DNA of 64,000 nt from VRUE01 sp963699225 (GCA_963699225.1 OY969423.1:1674001-1738000), one strand, 5' to 3'; counted from the stretch's first letter, positions 1 to 8,560 are shown. Made by a program: numbers and translations. Notes: a model not told the origin generated them from the sequence alone.

Positions 1-704
1 TCGGATTCGGTGCCTTTGTCGAGTTCGTACAGCAGGGCTCCCGCGGGGCTGTACTTGCGCAGCACGCCGCCCTCCCCGTTGACCGTGACGTAGAGGTTTC
101 CGCTCGCGTCGACCGCGAAGCCGCCAATCTTCACCTTGTTGCCTTCGAAGAGCACCACTTCCCCCAGGCATTTGCCGCTCGAGTCGAAGCGCTCGACCCG
201 GTTGACGAAGTTGTCGGCACCCGATTCGAAGACATCGGCGACGTAGACGTCGCCGCCGGGACCGCCGGCGATCGGGCCGTTGGGGGTGAATTCACACGGG
301 CCCTCTCCCGCTTTCCCGAACGATTCGGCGGCGATCAATTCGCCGTCGGGCTTGAACTTCTTCACCAGGGGACCGCCGGTGTCGGCGGTGCTCACGTAGA
401 TGTCGTGGCGAGAGGGAGAGCCGGCGTTGTTGTCGACCGCGACCCAGGCCGGGCTCGAGAGCTGGCCGGCGCCGATCGAGGTCACCGAGGTGCCGTCGGA
501 CTCGAAGACGTCGATGCGGTTGTTGCCCTGATCGGCGACGTAGAGGAGGCCGGTTTCGGTGTCCACGGCCAGGCCCCCGGGACCGCTGCACTGCCCGGGG
601 CCGGCGCCGGGGGGGCAGAGGTTCGGCTCGGCCGAGGCGGTGGAGGCGAAGGCGAGCAGGAGCAGGGCCATCGCCATTGCCCCCCAGACGCTCTTGCTGG
701 TCAT
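1..704 (-). CDS. Secreted NHL/beta-propeller repeat protein (C-terminus cut by window edge)
   Basis: The minus-strand frame is open from an ATG at 704 to the window edge with no stop, giving about 234 residues. The N-terminus MTSKSVWGAMAMALLLLAFA followed by a SxASA-like cleavage site is a clear signal peptide. The body has recurring NHL-type units (GLAVDTETGLLYVADQGNNR, then VAVDNNAG...IYVSTAD, then GGDVYVADV, then FAVDASGNLYVTVNGEG), the pattern of six-bladed NHL propellers. A good ribosome site (GAGGAAAGG) lies about 8 nt upstream of the ATG. It is probably exported and a binding or scaffold protein; no enzymatic motif is visible in the part present. Confidence 0.85.
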   Translation of the reverse strand, partial: MTSKSVWGAMAMALLLLAFASTASAEPNLCPPGAGPGQCSGPGGLAVDTETGLLYVADQGNNRIDVFESDGTSVTSIGAGQLSSPAWVAVDNNAGSPSRHDIYVSTADTGGPLVKKFKPDGELIAAESFGKAGEGPCEFTPNGPIAGGPGGDVYVADVFESGADNFVNRVERFDSSGKCLGEVVLFEGNKVKIGGFAVDASGNLYVTVNGEGGVLRKYSPAGALLYELDKGTES

Positions 705-749
705 ATCTGCCTTTCCTCGCTTGGTTGTATGGGGCGTCTTTTGCCAGGG

Positions 750-792
750 ACCCACCCACCCAGACAAGCCGGACCTGCCTGGGTGGGTTGGG
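750..792. terminator. Strong hairpin between two minus-strand surface-protein genes
   Basis: Arms 750-763 and 779-792 pair over about 14 bp (core CACCCACCCAG with CTGGGTGGGT) around a 15-nt loop. It lies just downstream of the collagen-like gene ending at 811 and upstream of the NHL gene. There is no long U-tract, so it is a GC-type terminator or a member of the inverted-repeat class seen elsewhere in the window. Confidence 0.6.
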
Positions 793-810
793 ACCACTCG
801 CACCGTCGGC

Positions 811-1716
811 CTATTCGGCCGTAACGGCCCAGACGCCAAACCCATGACAATTGGGCTGTCCGCATCCCACCAGTGGGAGCGTCGTACCGACCTGGTTTAC
901 GCCAGGGGCAGCGCCTCCCCCGGAGGGAGCCGGGATAAGGCCCCCGTCGACGTAGATCTGGGGCGGTTCGCTCGGGCTTCTGATGGTGTTGGTGAGGCCG
1001 GTGCCGGCGGGTTTCAGCTGATACAAGACGTCTGCGTAGACGCAGAGATGACCCGGATCGGCAAGGGGCACGCCTTCTTCGAAGCCCGGGCAGCCGTGTT
1101 CGGCGCCTTCTTCGAGGATTTCGGCGATTTCCGAGGGCGCGAAGGGTTCGCTGCTGCCGTCCCCATAGGTGAGCCAGACCACGGTCAGTTCCGGCGCTTC
1201 TGAAAGCGGAATCGGGAAGGAGATCGGGACGAACTTTTCGTAGTCTCCACTGGAGGCAGCCCAGGTCCCGGTCTCAGTTTTGCCGGCAGGGAGAGTTTCG
1301 GTGAAGCCGGTGGTGCCGTTTTTGCCGTTGCAGGCATAAGTGGTGCTGGCTCCGGCGACGAATTTGGAACCGCCACTGGCGCAGTTCGCACCGGGATTCT
1401 CGGTGCTGCTGACGACGCTGGTGCCATTCGTACCGTTGGTCCCGTTCGTGCCATTGCTGCCGGCCGCACCTGCGTCGCCCTTGGCGCCGGCGGGGCCAGC
1501 GGGTCCTGCGGGTCCGGCCGGCCCTGCGGGTCCGGCTGGGCCGGTCTTGCCCGTCTTGCCGCGCGGCCCTTGCTTGCCCTTGGCTGCGCTGGCAGTTGCC
1601 TTCCCACCGCCCGAAGAATTGGAGGCGGCATAAGCGCCGCCGAACATGGCGAAAACGAGGGCTATCACCGAGATGACTCCCGGGATCCCGAATCGCGTGC
1701 GTAGCGTCGAGAACAT
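811..1716 (-). CDS. Secreted collagen-like (GXY-repeat) protein
   Basis: 301 residues. The N-terminus carries a signal or anchor segment (IPGVISVIALVFAMFGGAYA). It is followed by a lysine/glycine linker and a collagen-like G-X-Y run at about residues 50-100: GPRGKTGKTGPAGPAG repeats, then GAKGDAGAAG, then a GTN tandem (SNGTNGTNGTNGTS). A C-terminal domain of about 190 residues contains several cysteines. The start is backed by AAGGAGAG about 10 nt upstream. Architecture matches a family common in Solirubrobacterales, in which a short triple-helix stalk presents a globular head; the ligand is unknown. A second member of this type lies at 54450-55085. Confidence 0.88.
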   Translation of the reverse strand: MFSTLRTRFGIPGVISVIALVFAMFGGAYAASNSSGGGKATASAAKGKQGPRGKTGKTGPAGPAGPAGPAGPAGPAGAKGDAGAAGSNGTNGTNGTNGTSVVSSTENPGANCASGGSKFVAGASTTYACNGKNGTTGFTETLPAGKTETGTWAASSGDYEKFVPISFPIPLSEAPELTVVWLTYGDGSSEPFAPSEIAEILEEGAEHGCPGFEEGVPLADPGHLCVYADVLYQLKPAGTGLTNTIRSPSEPPQIYVDGGLIPAPSGGGAAPGVNQVGTTLPLVGCGQPNCHGFGVWAVTAE

Positions 1717-1813
1717 CTAGATCTCTCTCCTTGTCCCGTGAGCCCCTCTGCCCGCCGCTTCCCTTAGCGGCTTCCTCGAGGCTCGGTTATGTCCCTGTAT
1801 CTCGATCCGGGAA

Positions 1814-1829
1814 ACGCAGACATCTGCGT
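1814..1829. repeat. Short perfect hairpin in the 5' leader of the collagen-like gene
   Basis: ACGCAGA-CA-TCTGCGT: 7-bp arms with a 2-nt loop, about 100 nt upstream of the collagen-like start codon and downstream of the predicted promoter. It could be an operator or an RNA hairpin in the untranslated leader. Confidence 0.4.
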
Positions 1830-1848
1830 CTCTGGATCGTGGAGGAGA

Positions 1849-1876
1849 TTAAGACACACGGTTGTCTGATTGTCAA
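1849..1876 (-). promoter_or_regulatory. Sigma70-like promoter for the collagen-like gene
   Basis: Read on the minus strand: TTGACA (-35, 1871-1876), a 16-nt spacer, then TCTTAA (-10, 1849-1854). It implies a leader of about 125 nt before the ATG at 1716. A dyad CAAGAC-ACGCGC-GTCTTG (1874-1891) overlaps the -35 and could be a repressor site. Confidence 0.45.
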
Positions 1877-2034
1877 GACACGCGCGTCTTGCCTGCAAAA
1901 CATGACTTTCTACGCCGGGCGATCGCTTTTACCAACCGCTGCTCGAAGCTAATCTGGCTCAACAAGGACCAATTGACCGTCGTCGATTTCGCTTGTCGAA
2001 GCCGATCCATCGACTTCTGCTGGTCCCGGTTGCC
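1877..2034. other. Non-coding stretch upstream of a tRNA-like fragment
   Basis: No gene is supported in 1717-2200. Open frames here are short and lack family features or ribosome sites. Base composition is lower in GC than neighbouring genes around 1850-2000. The only recognisable items are the promoter and hairpins of the collagen-like gene and the tRNA-like 3' fragment at 2035-2088. No integrase or transposase remnant is visible. Confidence 0.5.
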
Positions 2035-2088
2035 GAGCAACGTTCACTCGTAATGAAGGGGTCCCCGGTTCAAATCCGGGCGTCGGCT
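2035..2088 (+). tRNA. 3' half of a tRNA-Thr(CGT)-like sequence, probably partial
   Basis: The T arm is perfect (CCCGG-TTCAAAT-CCGGG, 2064-2080). It is followed directly by a 7-nt 3' acceptor strand CGTCGGC and discriminator T. The anticodon arm TTCA-CTCGTAA-TGAA (2043-2057) gives anticodon CGT (Thr), and GAGC at 2035-2038 fits the 3' strand of a D stem. Upstream, no standard D loop or 7-bp 5' acceptor fits at the right distance; the best candidate (GCCGATC at 2001) would make the molecule about 88 nt with a 14-nt surplus. It is best read as a tRNA 3' fragment, as left at an attachment site, or a degenerate gene. CCA is not encoded. Confidence 0.5.
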
Positions 2089-2200
2089 TCCCGTTCCAGA
2101 GCGGTACACGCGCCTAACTCCGAACAGAATCCGAACATTTGGCGCCGGCAAACAGCTTCGAGGCCGGTTCCGAAGGCGTTAGGGGTGGCAGGCCACGCAC

Positions 2201-2950
2201 CTACCGCGTCACAGTCAGAGGCACGCCGGCGCCGATGCGCCGCGCCAGCCAAGTGATCGCCCGCGGGCCGAGGCGGATACAACCATGGGATGCAGCGCTG
2301 CCGAGCGCACCCGTGAGGTTGTTCGTCCCGTGGATGCCGATCTGCCCCGGTCCTCCCTCGAATTCCTGGAAGACATTCGACCTGGCGCTGGTGGCCAGCG
2401 CGAACGGTCCGCCGCTTTCGTAGGGGGAGAGAGCGAGCGCCTCTTCGATGAAGAACGAGCCCCGCGGAGTTGGCGTCGAGGGCTTGCCGACGATCGCGCG
2501 GAAGTGGCGGCGGGCGCGATCGCCGCGAAAGACGGTGAGGTGCCGGCCCGAGAGGTCGACCAGGATGCGCCAGCTGGTGGAGGTGAGCCTCGTCCGGTTG
2601 GTGGAGATCCAGCCCCTGTGGCTGTTGGGCCGCCCGGGAAGCCGGACGTGCAGCCACGAGCCGCTCTTTCGACTACTGGCACGGCCGAGCACCGGGAGGA
2701 CCGTTCGAGCTCGGGTCAGCGGCCGGCGGGAAGCAACCGCTTCGATCCGTCCTGCATTTGCACTTGGCCCGGTCCGGGCGACGTGATCGTGCAGGAGCAC
2801 CACGAGCGGCTGACTCGCGGGCATCGGGGCAGCAGCAGCGGGAGTAATGAAGGCACACGCGATCGCCGCCGTGACCAGCGCCGAGGCCAACCCCGAACCT
2901 CTCCGGCGAGCGCCGGAGAGGTTCAGATCGTGGTCAGCCCTGCGGGTCAT
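2201..2950 (-). CDS. Secreted L,D-transpeptidase (YkuD domain)
   Basis: 249 residues. A signal or anchor segment (about 21-42) precedes an SH3-like region (about 50-120) and a YkuD catalytic domain (about 128-247). The HGTNN and SHGCIRL motifs are present, with catalytic Cys at about 224. The family makes 3-3 cross-links in peptidoglycan or attaches proteins to it, outside the membrane. The start overlaps the stop of the ice-binding-like gene by 4 bp (ATGA), so the two are co-translated. The pairing suggests wall anchoring or remodelling linked to that exported protein, which is inference. Confidence 0.92.
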   Translation of the reverse strand: MTRRADHDLNLSGARRRGSGLASALVTAAIACAFITPAAAAPMPASQPLVVLLHDHVARTGPSANAGRIEAVASRRPLTRARTVLPVLGRASSRKSGSWLHVRLPGRPNSHRGWISTNRTRLTSTSWRILVDLSGRHLTVFRGDRARRHFRAIVGKPSTPTPRGSFFIEEALALSPYESGGPFALATSARSNVFQEFEGGPGQIGIHGTNNLTGALGSAASHGCIRLGPRAITWLARRIGAGVPLTVTR

Positions 2951-4116
2951 CCCGTGAACTGGGACGGGCCGCGGCGCGGCTGCAGCAGTGCTGCGGCACA
3001 GGCGCGATAGGGGAGCGTCGTGGTCTTAGCCGGGGTGGCGTCCGTGAACGTGACGCGGACGCTGACCTGGTGCGCGCCGGGAGTGGCCCGCACCGACATC
3101 GCGAACGGCGAGTTGGTCCGGCTGCCAATCGATTTGCCGTCGAGGCTGAAGGCAACCCGCTTGATCATCTTGCCGTTGACAGTGGCGCGGAATCCTTCGG
3201 TGCAGGCTTCGCGCGGCGCGGATCGCACCGTGGCCCTGCCGTTCTGAGATGACTTGGAACCCTTCGCCCCGCGACCGGAAGCGAGTCGGGACCCGCTGCC
3301 TGGCGTTGCTGCCGAGCCGGTGGTTCCGGGCGTGGTTGGTGACGCCGTTCCCGGACCACCCGGCGGCGTTTCGCCGGACGGCGGGTTGGTCGGGCCAGTC
3401 GCGCACAGCGGCCGGGTCAGGGTGTTTTCGATCAGGCTGACCTGGCCGTTGCGGGCCAGCATCCTGCCCACCACCGTCGCTTGGCTATTGAGCGAGATCG
3501 AGGTCAGCGCCATCAGGGTTCCCTGGAAGGAAGTGGTGGTGCCGAGTTCGGCGGAGCTGCCGACCTGCCAGTAGACGTTGCACGGCGAGGCACCGTTGAC
3601 GAGTACGACCGAGCTGGCCGATTCGGTGGTCAACTGGGAGCCGATCTGGAAGACGAATTCGGCGTTGGGATCGCCTTCGGCGTCGAGGGTCAGGGCGCCG
3701 GTCAGCAGGGCCGCCGCGTTGTAGCGATAGGTGCCCGGAGAGAGTTTCAATCCGCCCAGGTCTTCGCCGGAGAGGTCGTTCGCCGGCAGCACCGGCTGCC
3801 CCGCCGCCGCGTCGTAGGCGGTGGTGTGATCGAGCTGCGCCTGGGCGGCGACTTCGTCGGTCGCGTGCGTGGAGCCGTTGATGACGGCGGGCAGGCCGAA
3901 GCCTTCGAGTTCGGTACCCGGCGAGATGCCGAGGTTGCCGTTGAGCACCGACGGCCCGACGTTGGTGACCTTGGTGCCGCCGAGGACCACGAAGGGGTCG
4001 GCGGTGCCGAGGCCCACGGGCGCGGCCTGGGCCGCGGTGGGTAGCGCGAAGATGGCGAGCATCGCGAGGGCGATGCCGGCAAGCCGGGCGCGCCTGAGAT
4101 CGAATCGGTTGGACAT
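2947..4116 (-). CDS. Ice-binding-like adhesin (DUF3494) with C-terminal Pro/Ser/Gly linker and Ig-like domain
   Basis: 389 residues. A signal peptide ends near residue 31 (PTAAQA). A full DUF3494 beta-solenoid follows (about 34-238), recognised by LGTADPFVVLGGTKVTNVGP, GNLGISPGTELEGF, AEFVFQIGSQLTTESASSVV and CNVYWQVGSSAELGTTTSFQ. A Pro/Gly/Ser/Thr linker (about 243-290) leads to a C-terminal Ig-like module of about 95 residues. In cold-adapted microbes this fold binds ice; in many soil bacteria it is a surface protein of unknown ligand. It is first in an operon with the L,D-transpeptidase. Confidence 0.9.
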   Translation of the reverse strand: MSNRFDLRRARLAGIALAMLAIFALPTAAQAAPVGLGTADPFVVLGGTKVTNVGPSVLNGNLGISPGTELEGFGLPAVINGSTHATDEVAAQAQLDHTTAYDAAAGQPVLPANDLSGEDLGGLKLSPGTYRYNAAALLTGALTLDAEGDPNAEFVFQIGSQLTTESASSVVLVNGASPCNVYWQVGSSAELGTTTSFQGTLMALTSISLNSQATVVGRMLARNGQVSLIENTLTRPLCATGPTNPPSGETPPGGPGTASPTTPGTTGSAATPGSGSRLASGRGAKGSKSSQNGRATVRSAPREACTEGFRATVNGKMIKRVAFSLDGKSIGSRTNSPFAMSVRATPGAHQVSVRVTFTDATPAKTTTLPYRACAAALLQPRRGPSQFTG

Positions 4117-4499
4117 GGATGTCCTCCCTATATGTCGAGCAGTCCAGACGACGGTCCTGATCCCAGCCGCTTCCCGCCTCGGGGGCGGCTCGGGTCATGA
4201 GGTCTTTGGTAGCCCGGCTCGCTCCGGCGGAGCTCCGTGGCTTTGCGGATTCGTCTCGCGACGAGGGTGCCTGTGTCGAAGGGGTTTGCCCTGGTGTCCT
4301 AGGCCATCGCCCACCGGTCGGGGCGGCTTGAGCATCGCCGGCGCAACTCGACGTTCGTTGTCAGGAGCTGCCAAACCGAGTCACGTCGGCATACGCGGAC
4401 GCAAACTTGAGCCCGCAAGGCCTCTCTAGACGAATCTATGAGCGGGAGTATTCGACCACCTGTGCTCCACTGACTCATGGATTTGGCAGGGACTCCCCA
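4117..4499. other. Intergenic region between divergent surface-protein genes
   Basis: 383 bp separating the ice-binding-like operon (minus) from the small protease (plus). It must hold both promoters. No convincing -35/-10 pair, long dyad, RNA gene or supported open frame was found. Confidence 0.5.
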
Positions 4500-4880
4500 A
4501 TGATCGCCGCCGCCGCGATCGCCAGCGCAGCTCTTTCGCTGGCCTCCCCTGCGCCCGCCACCCTGCCCGGTGACCTCGATGCTGCGGCTGCCTATTGGCA
4601 CCAGAGCGTGCCGGCGCGCTGCTCGACCGAGGCCGTCAGCTACGGCAGGCTGCCAAAGCATGTACTCGGCCAGGCGACGATCCCGGACCCTGTGGAAAGT
4701 GGACCGTGCGAAATGACGATCGAACTCGGCCTCTCGAAGCGGCTCCGGTGTATGACCGTGGTTCACGAGTACGGACACTGGCTCGGGCTGGAACACTCAA
4801 AGAATCGGCTCAGCCCGATGTACCCGGTCATCGACAAGGGCGCGATCGTCCCCGAGTGCGGACCCTCCAAGGCGAGTTAA
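4500..4880 (+). CDS. Small secreted matrixin-like zinc protease
   Basis: 126 residues from the ATG at 4500, preceded by GGCAGGGA. A longer frame from 4407 exists, but the signal peptide (MIAAAAIASAALSLASPAPA) starts at 4500. The motif HEYGHWLGLEHS (HExxHxxGxxH) supplies the three zinc ligands and the catalytic Glu. Downstream, LSPMYP resembles the metzincin Met-turn. At this length it is close to a minimal catalytic domain, so activity is plausible but unproven. It has four Cys residues in the mature part, consistent with export. No cognate substrate is evident. Confidence 0.75.
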   Translation: MIAAAAIASAALSLASPAPATLPGDLDAAAAYWHQSVPARCSTEAVSYGRLPKHVLGQATIPDPVESGPCEMTIELGLSKRLRCMTVVHEYGHWLGLEHSKNRLSPMYPVIDKGAIVPECGPSKAS

Positions 4881-4900
4881 CACTTTCTCGCCGGCGCGCG

Positions 4901-7900
4901 CTATTTCTCGATCGTGAAGCTCAGCGATTTCGGCGCAGAGAGCACTCCAGCGGCGTTGGTGGCGGTAATGACGAGGGTGTAACGCCCCGGCTTGAGCGTC
5001 TTCTTGGACGAGATGCGGCCCTGGAACGCCACCTTGTTAGTGCCGCTGTGGCCGGTGAAGGTGAGCTTGCCGGGCGTCACGGTGCCTTTGCGGCCGCGGA
5101 CGGACTGGTTGAAGCTGAAAGTCACGGTTGCCTGTTCGTTGAGCGAGAACGAGAAGGTCGTTCCAGTGGGCGTTTTCGTGCGACTGGCAGCGGCGAGACG
5201 ATTGCCCTCACGCCATCTCATCGCGGTTTGGCGTGCGTTCTGCACTTCGGGACGTGTGGGCTCACCGGGTTCTGGCGGCAATGGGGGTTTCGGTGGGGTG
5301 GTCGGTTCGGTTGTAGGGGTCGTCGGTGTTTCGGGCTCGTTGACGAAAGCCCACGCCGCGCCCGTGCCGCTGTTGTCGCGCCAGGCGCCGATCAGCGCAG
5401 TTTTGCCGTCGGCGGAGAGGGCGACGTTCGTGCCGAATTCGCCTTCGCCGGCCCCGTCGCCCGGGGTGAGCTTCGGTCCCTGCTGCGCCCAGGTAGAGCC
5501 CGAGCGGGTGAACAACCATGCCGCGCCCCGAGTGCTGTTGTCCGCTAGGCCGCCGACCAGGGCCGTGTTGCCGTCGGCGGAGAGGGCGACGGCGACGCCG
5601 AACCTGCCTTCCCCGGTCTCTTCCCCGCCGGTGAGCTTCGGCCCCTGCTGGGTCCAGGTGAAGCCCGAGCGGGTGAAGACCCAGGCCGCGCCCTGGCTGT
5701 GATCGTCGTTCCAGCCGCCGATCAGGGCGGTGTCGCCGCTGGCGGAGAGAGCGACGATCGTGCCGAACTTGCCGTTGCCTGCCTCATCGTTGGCGGTGAG
5801 CTTGGGTCCCTGCTGGGTCCAGGTGGAGCCCGAGCGAGTGAAGATCCAGGCGGCGCCCTTGCCGCTGTAGTCCCGGTTGCCGCCGAATTCGCTGTCGTCG
5901 TTCCAGCCGCCGATCAGGGCGGTGTTGCCGTCGGCGGAGAGGGTGACGTTGGTGCCGAACATCCCTTCCCCGTCCTCGTCGTTGGCGGTGAGCTTTTCGC
6001 CCTGCTGGGTCCAGGTCGAACCCGAGCGGGTGAAGACCCAGACGGCGCCTTTCCAGTTTTCGTCGAGCCAGCCGCCAATCAGCGCAGTTTTGCCGTCGCC
6101 GGAGAGCGCGACCGTGTACCCGAACCAGGCGGCATTGGTCGCACCCGTGCCGGTCAGCTTTCCACCCTGCTGGGTCCAGGTGGAGCCCGTGCGGGTGAAG
6201 ACCCAGGCGGCGCCCTTGCGGCCTTCGTTGCCGGGCGCGCCGATCAGCGCGGTGTTGCCGTCGGCGGAGAGCGCCACGCTCGTGCCGAATCCGGCTCCGC
6301 TTTCGCTTTCGCTCCCGGCAGTCAGCTTCGGCCCCTGCTGGCTCCACACCCCGCCTGATCGCGTGAACACCCACGCCGCGCCCTTCCTGCCGTCGTCGTT
6401 CCAGCCGCCGACCAGGGCCGTGTTGCCATCGGCGGAGAGGGCGACGAGGACGCCGAACTCGCTGTTGTCCTCTTCGCCCCCGGTGAGCTTCGATCCCTGC
6501 TGACTCCATACACCGCTCGAACGGATGAGCACCCACGTCCCGCCCTTTGCGGTGTCGTCCTCCGGCACCCCGACCAGCGCCGTGTTGCCGTCGTCCGAGA
6601 GCGCGACGCTCCTGCCGAATTCGCCTTCGCCGGTCTCGCCAGCGCCGGTCAGCTTTCCGCCCTGCTGGCTCCAGGTGGACCCCGAGCGGGTAAATGCCCA
6701 GGCCGCGCCGACGTTGCTGTTGTCGCGAGGCCCGCCGATCAGCGCGGTGTTGCCATCGGCGGAGAGGGCGACGCTGTCTCCGAATCTGCCGTTCCCGGTC
6801 TCACCGGTGCCGGTGAGCTTTGCGCCCTGCTGTGCCCAGGTGGGGCCGGAGCGCGTGAACACCCAAGCCGCGCCGACGTCGCCGCCGTCGCGAGGTCCGC
6901 CGATCAGCGCGGTGTTGCCGTCAGTCGAGAGCACCACGCTTCTGCCGAATTCACCTTCTCCGGTCTCACCGGTACCGGCGAGCTTTGCGCCCTGCTGTGC
7001 CCAGGTGGGGCCGGAGCGGGTGAACACCCAAGCCGCGCCGGTGCTGCTGTTGTCGGCGAAACCGCCGACCAGGGCCGTGTTGCCGTCGGCGGAGAGCGCC
7101 ACGCTGGTGCCGAATCTGCCTTCTCCGCTCTCGCCGGTACCGGTGAGCTTTGCGCCCTGCTGTGCCCAGCTCGAGCCCGAGCGAGTGAAGACCCAGGCGG
7201 CGCCGACGCTGTCGTTGTCAAACGAGCCGCCGATCAACGCGGTACTGCCGTCGGTGGAAAGCGCCACGCTGGCGCCGAATCTGCCTTCTCCGGCCTCGCC
7301 GGTACCGGTGAGCTTTGCGCCCTGCTGTGCCCAGCTCGAGCCCGAGCGAGTGAAGACCCAGGCGGCGCCGACTTTTTCGTCGTCGGCGGGCCCACCGATC
7401 AGCGCCGTGTCACCGTCATCCGAGAGCGCCACGCTCGTGCCGAATTCGCCTTCGCCGACGTGGGCGAATTCGCCTTCACCGACGTGGCCCGTGCCGACCA
7501 GCTTGCCGCCCTGCTGGGTCCAGGCTCCGCCCGAGCGCACGAAGACCCACGCCGCACCGGCGCCGATGCCACTTTCACCACCAACGATCCCGTAGCGCGC
7601 GCCGATCAGCGCCGTGTTGCCATCCCCCGACAGCGCCACGGTGAAGCCGAACCGGCCGGTTCCGATCGCACCCGTGGGAGTGAGCTTTTTGCCCTGCTGG
7701 ATCATCGGGTCGATCCGCAGCGGATAGCTCGCGCCACGATCGGCGACGCGAATCAGCACGTGCCCTTTCACCAGCTGCAACCAGGAGCGCAGTACATGCC
7801 CACGCGCGTCGGTGGTGACCAAGCCGCCGTAGCGAAGTGCGGCGCCCCGCCCCGTGAGCAGCACCGAGTCGTCCCGCAGCCGCGCCGCGAGGTTGCCGGT

Positions 7901-8461
7901 GAGAGCCAGCGTCAGCGTCAGCGGCCCGGCGGCGCCACCGTCGGGGCGAACGGGGACGTCGAAGCCCTGCTCGATTCCCAATGGACCGTTCGCGTACCAC
8001 TCCGTCAGCGCTCCGTGCGCGTAGCGGACGCGGTTGCCGCTTGCCCGCGGCACAGCAGACCGAATCGGTTGCAGCGCGCTCCCGTAACCGTAGGCGGAGA
8101 GCGTCATGCCAAGCCGTGCGGCACCGGAGTCAACCGTGACACCACGGCGCGAGAAGGCAGCGTGGAGGCGCTGTGCCGAGTTGACGGCCCGCAGGCCAGT
8201 GACGCGATAAGCCGGTGCGTCTTGCCCGAGGGAGGCCGAGACCGGACCCTGCGCTGCCAGTGGCAGGCTCGTCAAGCCATGACGAGTGGCCGTGGTGGGC
8301 CCGGGGGGTTCACCGGCCGGCGCCCGGAGCACCGCGACGCATGCGGCCGCCACCGCGACCCCCACGAGCAGAACCACAAGCCACGATCGCAGCCAGCCAT
8401 CTCGTCTCGCGACACCAAGCCGAGGCACAGGGAACCCGTGCACAGCCACTTCTGATCGCAT
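4901..8461 (-). CDS. Giant exported FG-GAP/beta-propeller repeat protein, 14 repeats
   Basis: About 1186 residues; a GTG at 8464 gives one more, and GAGGAGGAGG lies just upstream. It has an N-terminal membrane or signal segment (WLVVLLVGVAVAAACVAVL) and a non-repeat domain to about residue 250. Fourteen units of about 55 residues follow, each of the form FG.SVALS.DGNTALIGG...GAAWVFTRSG.TW.QQG.KLTG. After a Pro/Thr linker comes a C-terminal Ig-like domain ending FTIEK. Fourteen repeats would fit two seven-bladed propellers. Repeats are nearly identical in DNA, so unequal recombination is likely. Probably a surface adhesion or binding protein. Confidence 0.88.
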   Translation of the reverse strand: MRSEVAVHGFPVPRLGVARRDGWLRSWLVVLLVGVAVAAACVAVLRAPAGEPPGPTTATRHGLTSLPLAAQGPVSASLGQDAPAYRVTGLRAVNSAQRLHAAFSRRGVTVDSGAARLGMTLSAYGYGSALQPIRSAVPRASGNRVRYAHGALTEWYANGPLGIEQGFDVPVRPDGGAAGPLTLTLALTGNLAARLRDDSVLLTGRGAALRYGGLVTTDARGHVLRSWLQLVKGHVLIRVADRGASYPLRIDPMIQQGKKLTPTGAIGTGRFGFTVALSGDGNTALIGARYGIVGGESGIGAGAAWVFVRSGGAWTQQGGKLVGTGHVGEGEFAHVGEGEFGTSVALSDDGDTALIGGPADDEKVGAAWVFTRSGSSWAQQGAKLTGTGEAGEGRFGASVALSTDGSTALIGGSFDNDSVGAAWVFTRSGSSWAQQGAKLTGTGESGEGRFGTSVALSADGNTALVGGFADNSSTGAAWVFTRSGPTWAQQGAKLAGTGETGEGEFGRSVVLSTDGNTALIGGPRDGGDVGAAWVFTRSGPTWAQQGAKLTGTGETGNGRFGDSVALSADGNTALIGGPRDNSNVGAAWAFTRSGSTWSQQGGKLTGAGETGEGEFGRSVALSDDGNTALVGVPEDDTAKGGTWVLIRSSGVWSQQGSKLTGGEEDNSEFGVLVALSADGNTALVGGWNDDGRKGAAWVFTRSGGVWSQQGPKLTAGSESESGAGFGTSVALSADGNTALIGAPGNEGRKGAAWVFTRTGSTWTQQGGKLTGTGATNAAWFGYTVALSGDGKTALIGGWLDENWKGAVWVFTRSGSTWTQQGEKLTANDEDGEGMFGTNVTLSADGNTALIGGWNDDSEFGGNRDYSGKGAAWIFTRSGSTWTQQGPKLTANDEAGNGKFGTIVALSASGDTALIGGWNDDHSQGAAWVFTRSGFTWTQQGPKLTGGEETGEGRFGVAVALSADGNTALVGGLADNSTRGAAWLFTRSGSTWAQQGPKLTPGDGAGEGEFGTNVALSADGKTALIGAWRDNSGTGAAWAFVNEPETPTTPTTEPTTPPKPPLPPEPGEPTRPEVQNARQTAMRWREGNRLAAASRTKTPTGTTFSFSLNEQATVTFSFNQSVRGRKGTVTPGKLTFTGHSGTNKVAFQGRISSKKTLKPGRYTLVITATNAAGVLSAPKSLSFTIEK

Positions 8462-8560
8462 CACCCCTCCTCCTCACGTTTCCCAACGGCGATCGGACAG
8501 GGCTCATTCTGAGCGGTCCCAATCCCGCCGTCAACTGCCGGCTCGCGGCGCGGCGGGCCC

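Noticed and set aside
5699..6358. Long plus-strand frames opposite the propeller gene
   Set aside because: They mirror the repetitive minus-strand coding sequence, have no ribosome sites and repeat with it.
5340..7690. Regularly spaced DNA repeats resembling a repeat array
   Set aside because: Units are about 165 bp, coding and in frame with each other; there are no short identical repeats with unique spacers, so not CRISPR. No CRISPR array was seen elsewhere.
1..8500. Prophage or transposon in the surface-protein block
   Set aside because: No integrase, transposase, terminal repeats or phage structural genes were found; only the tRNA-like fragment hints at integration.
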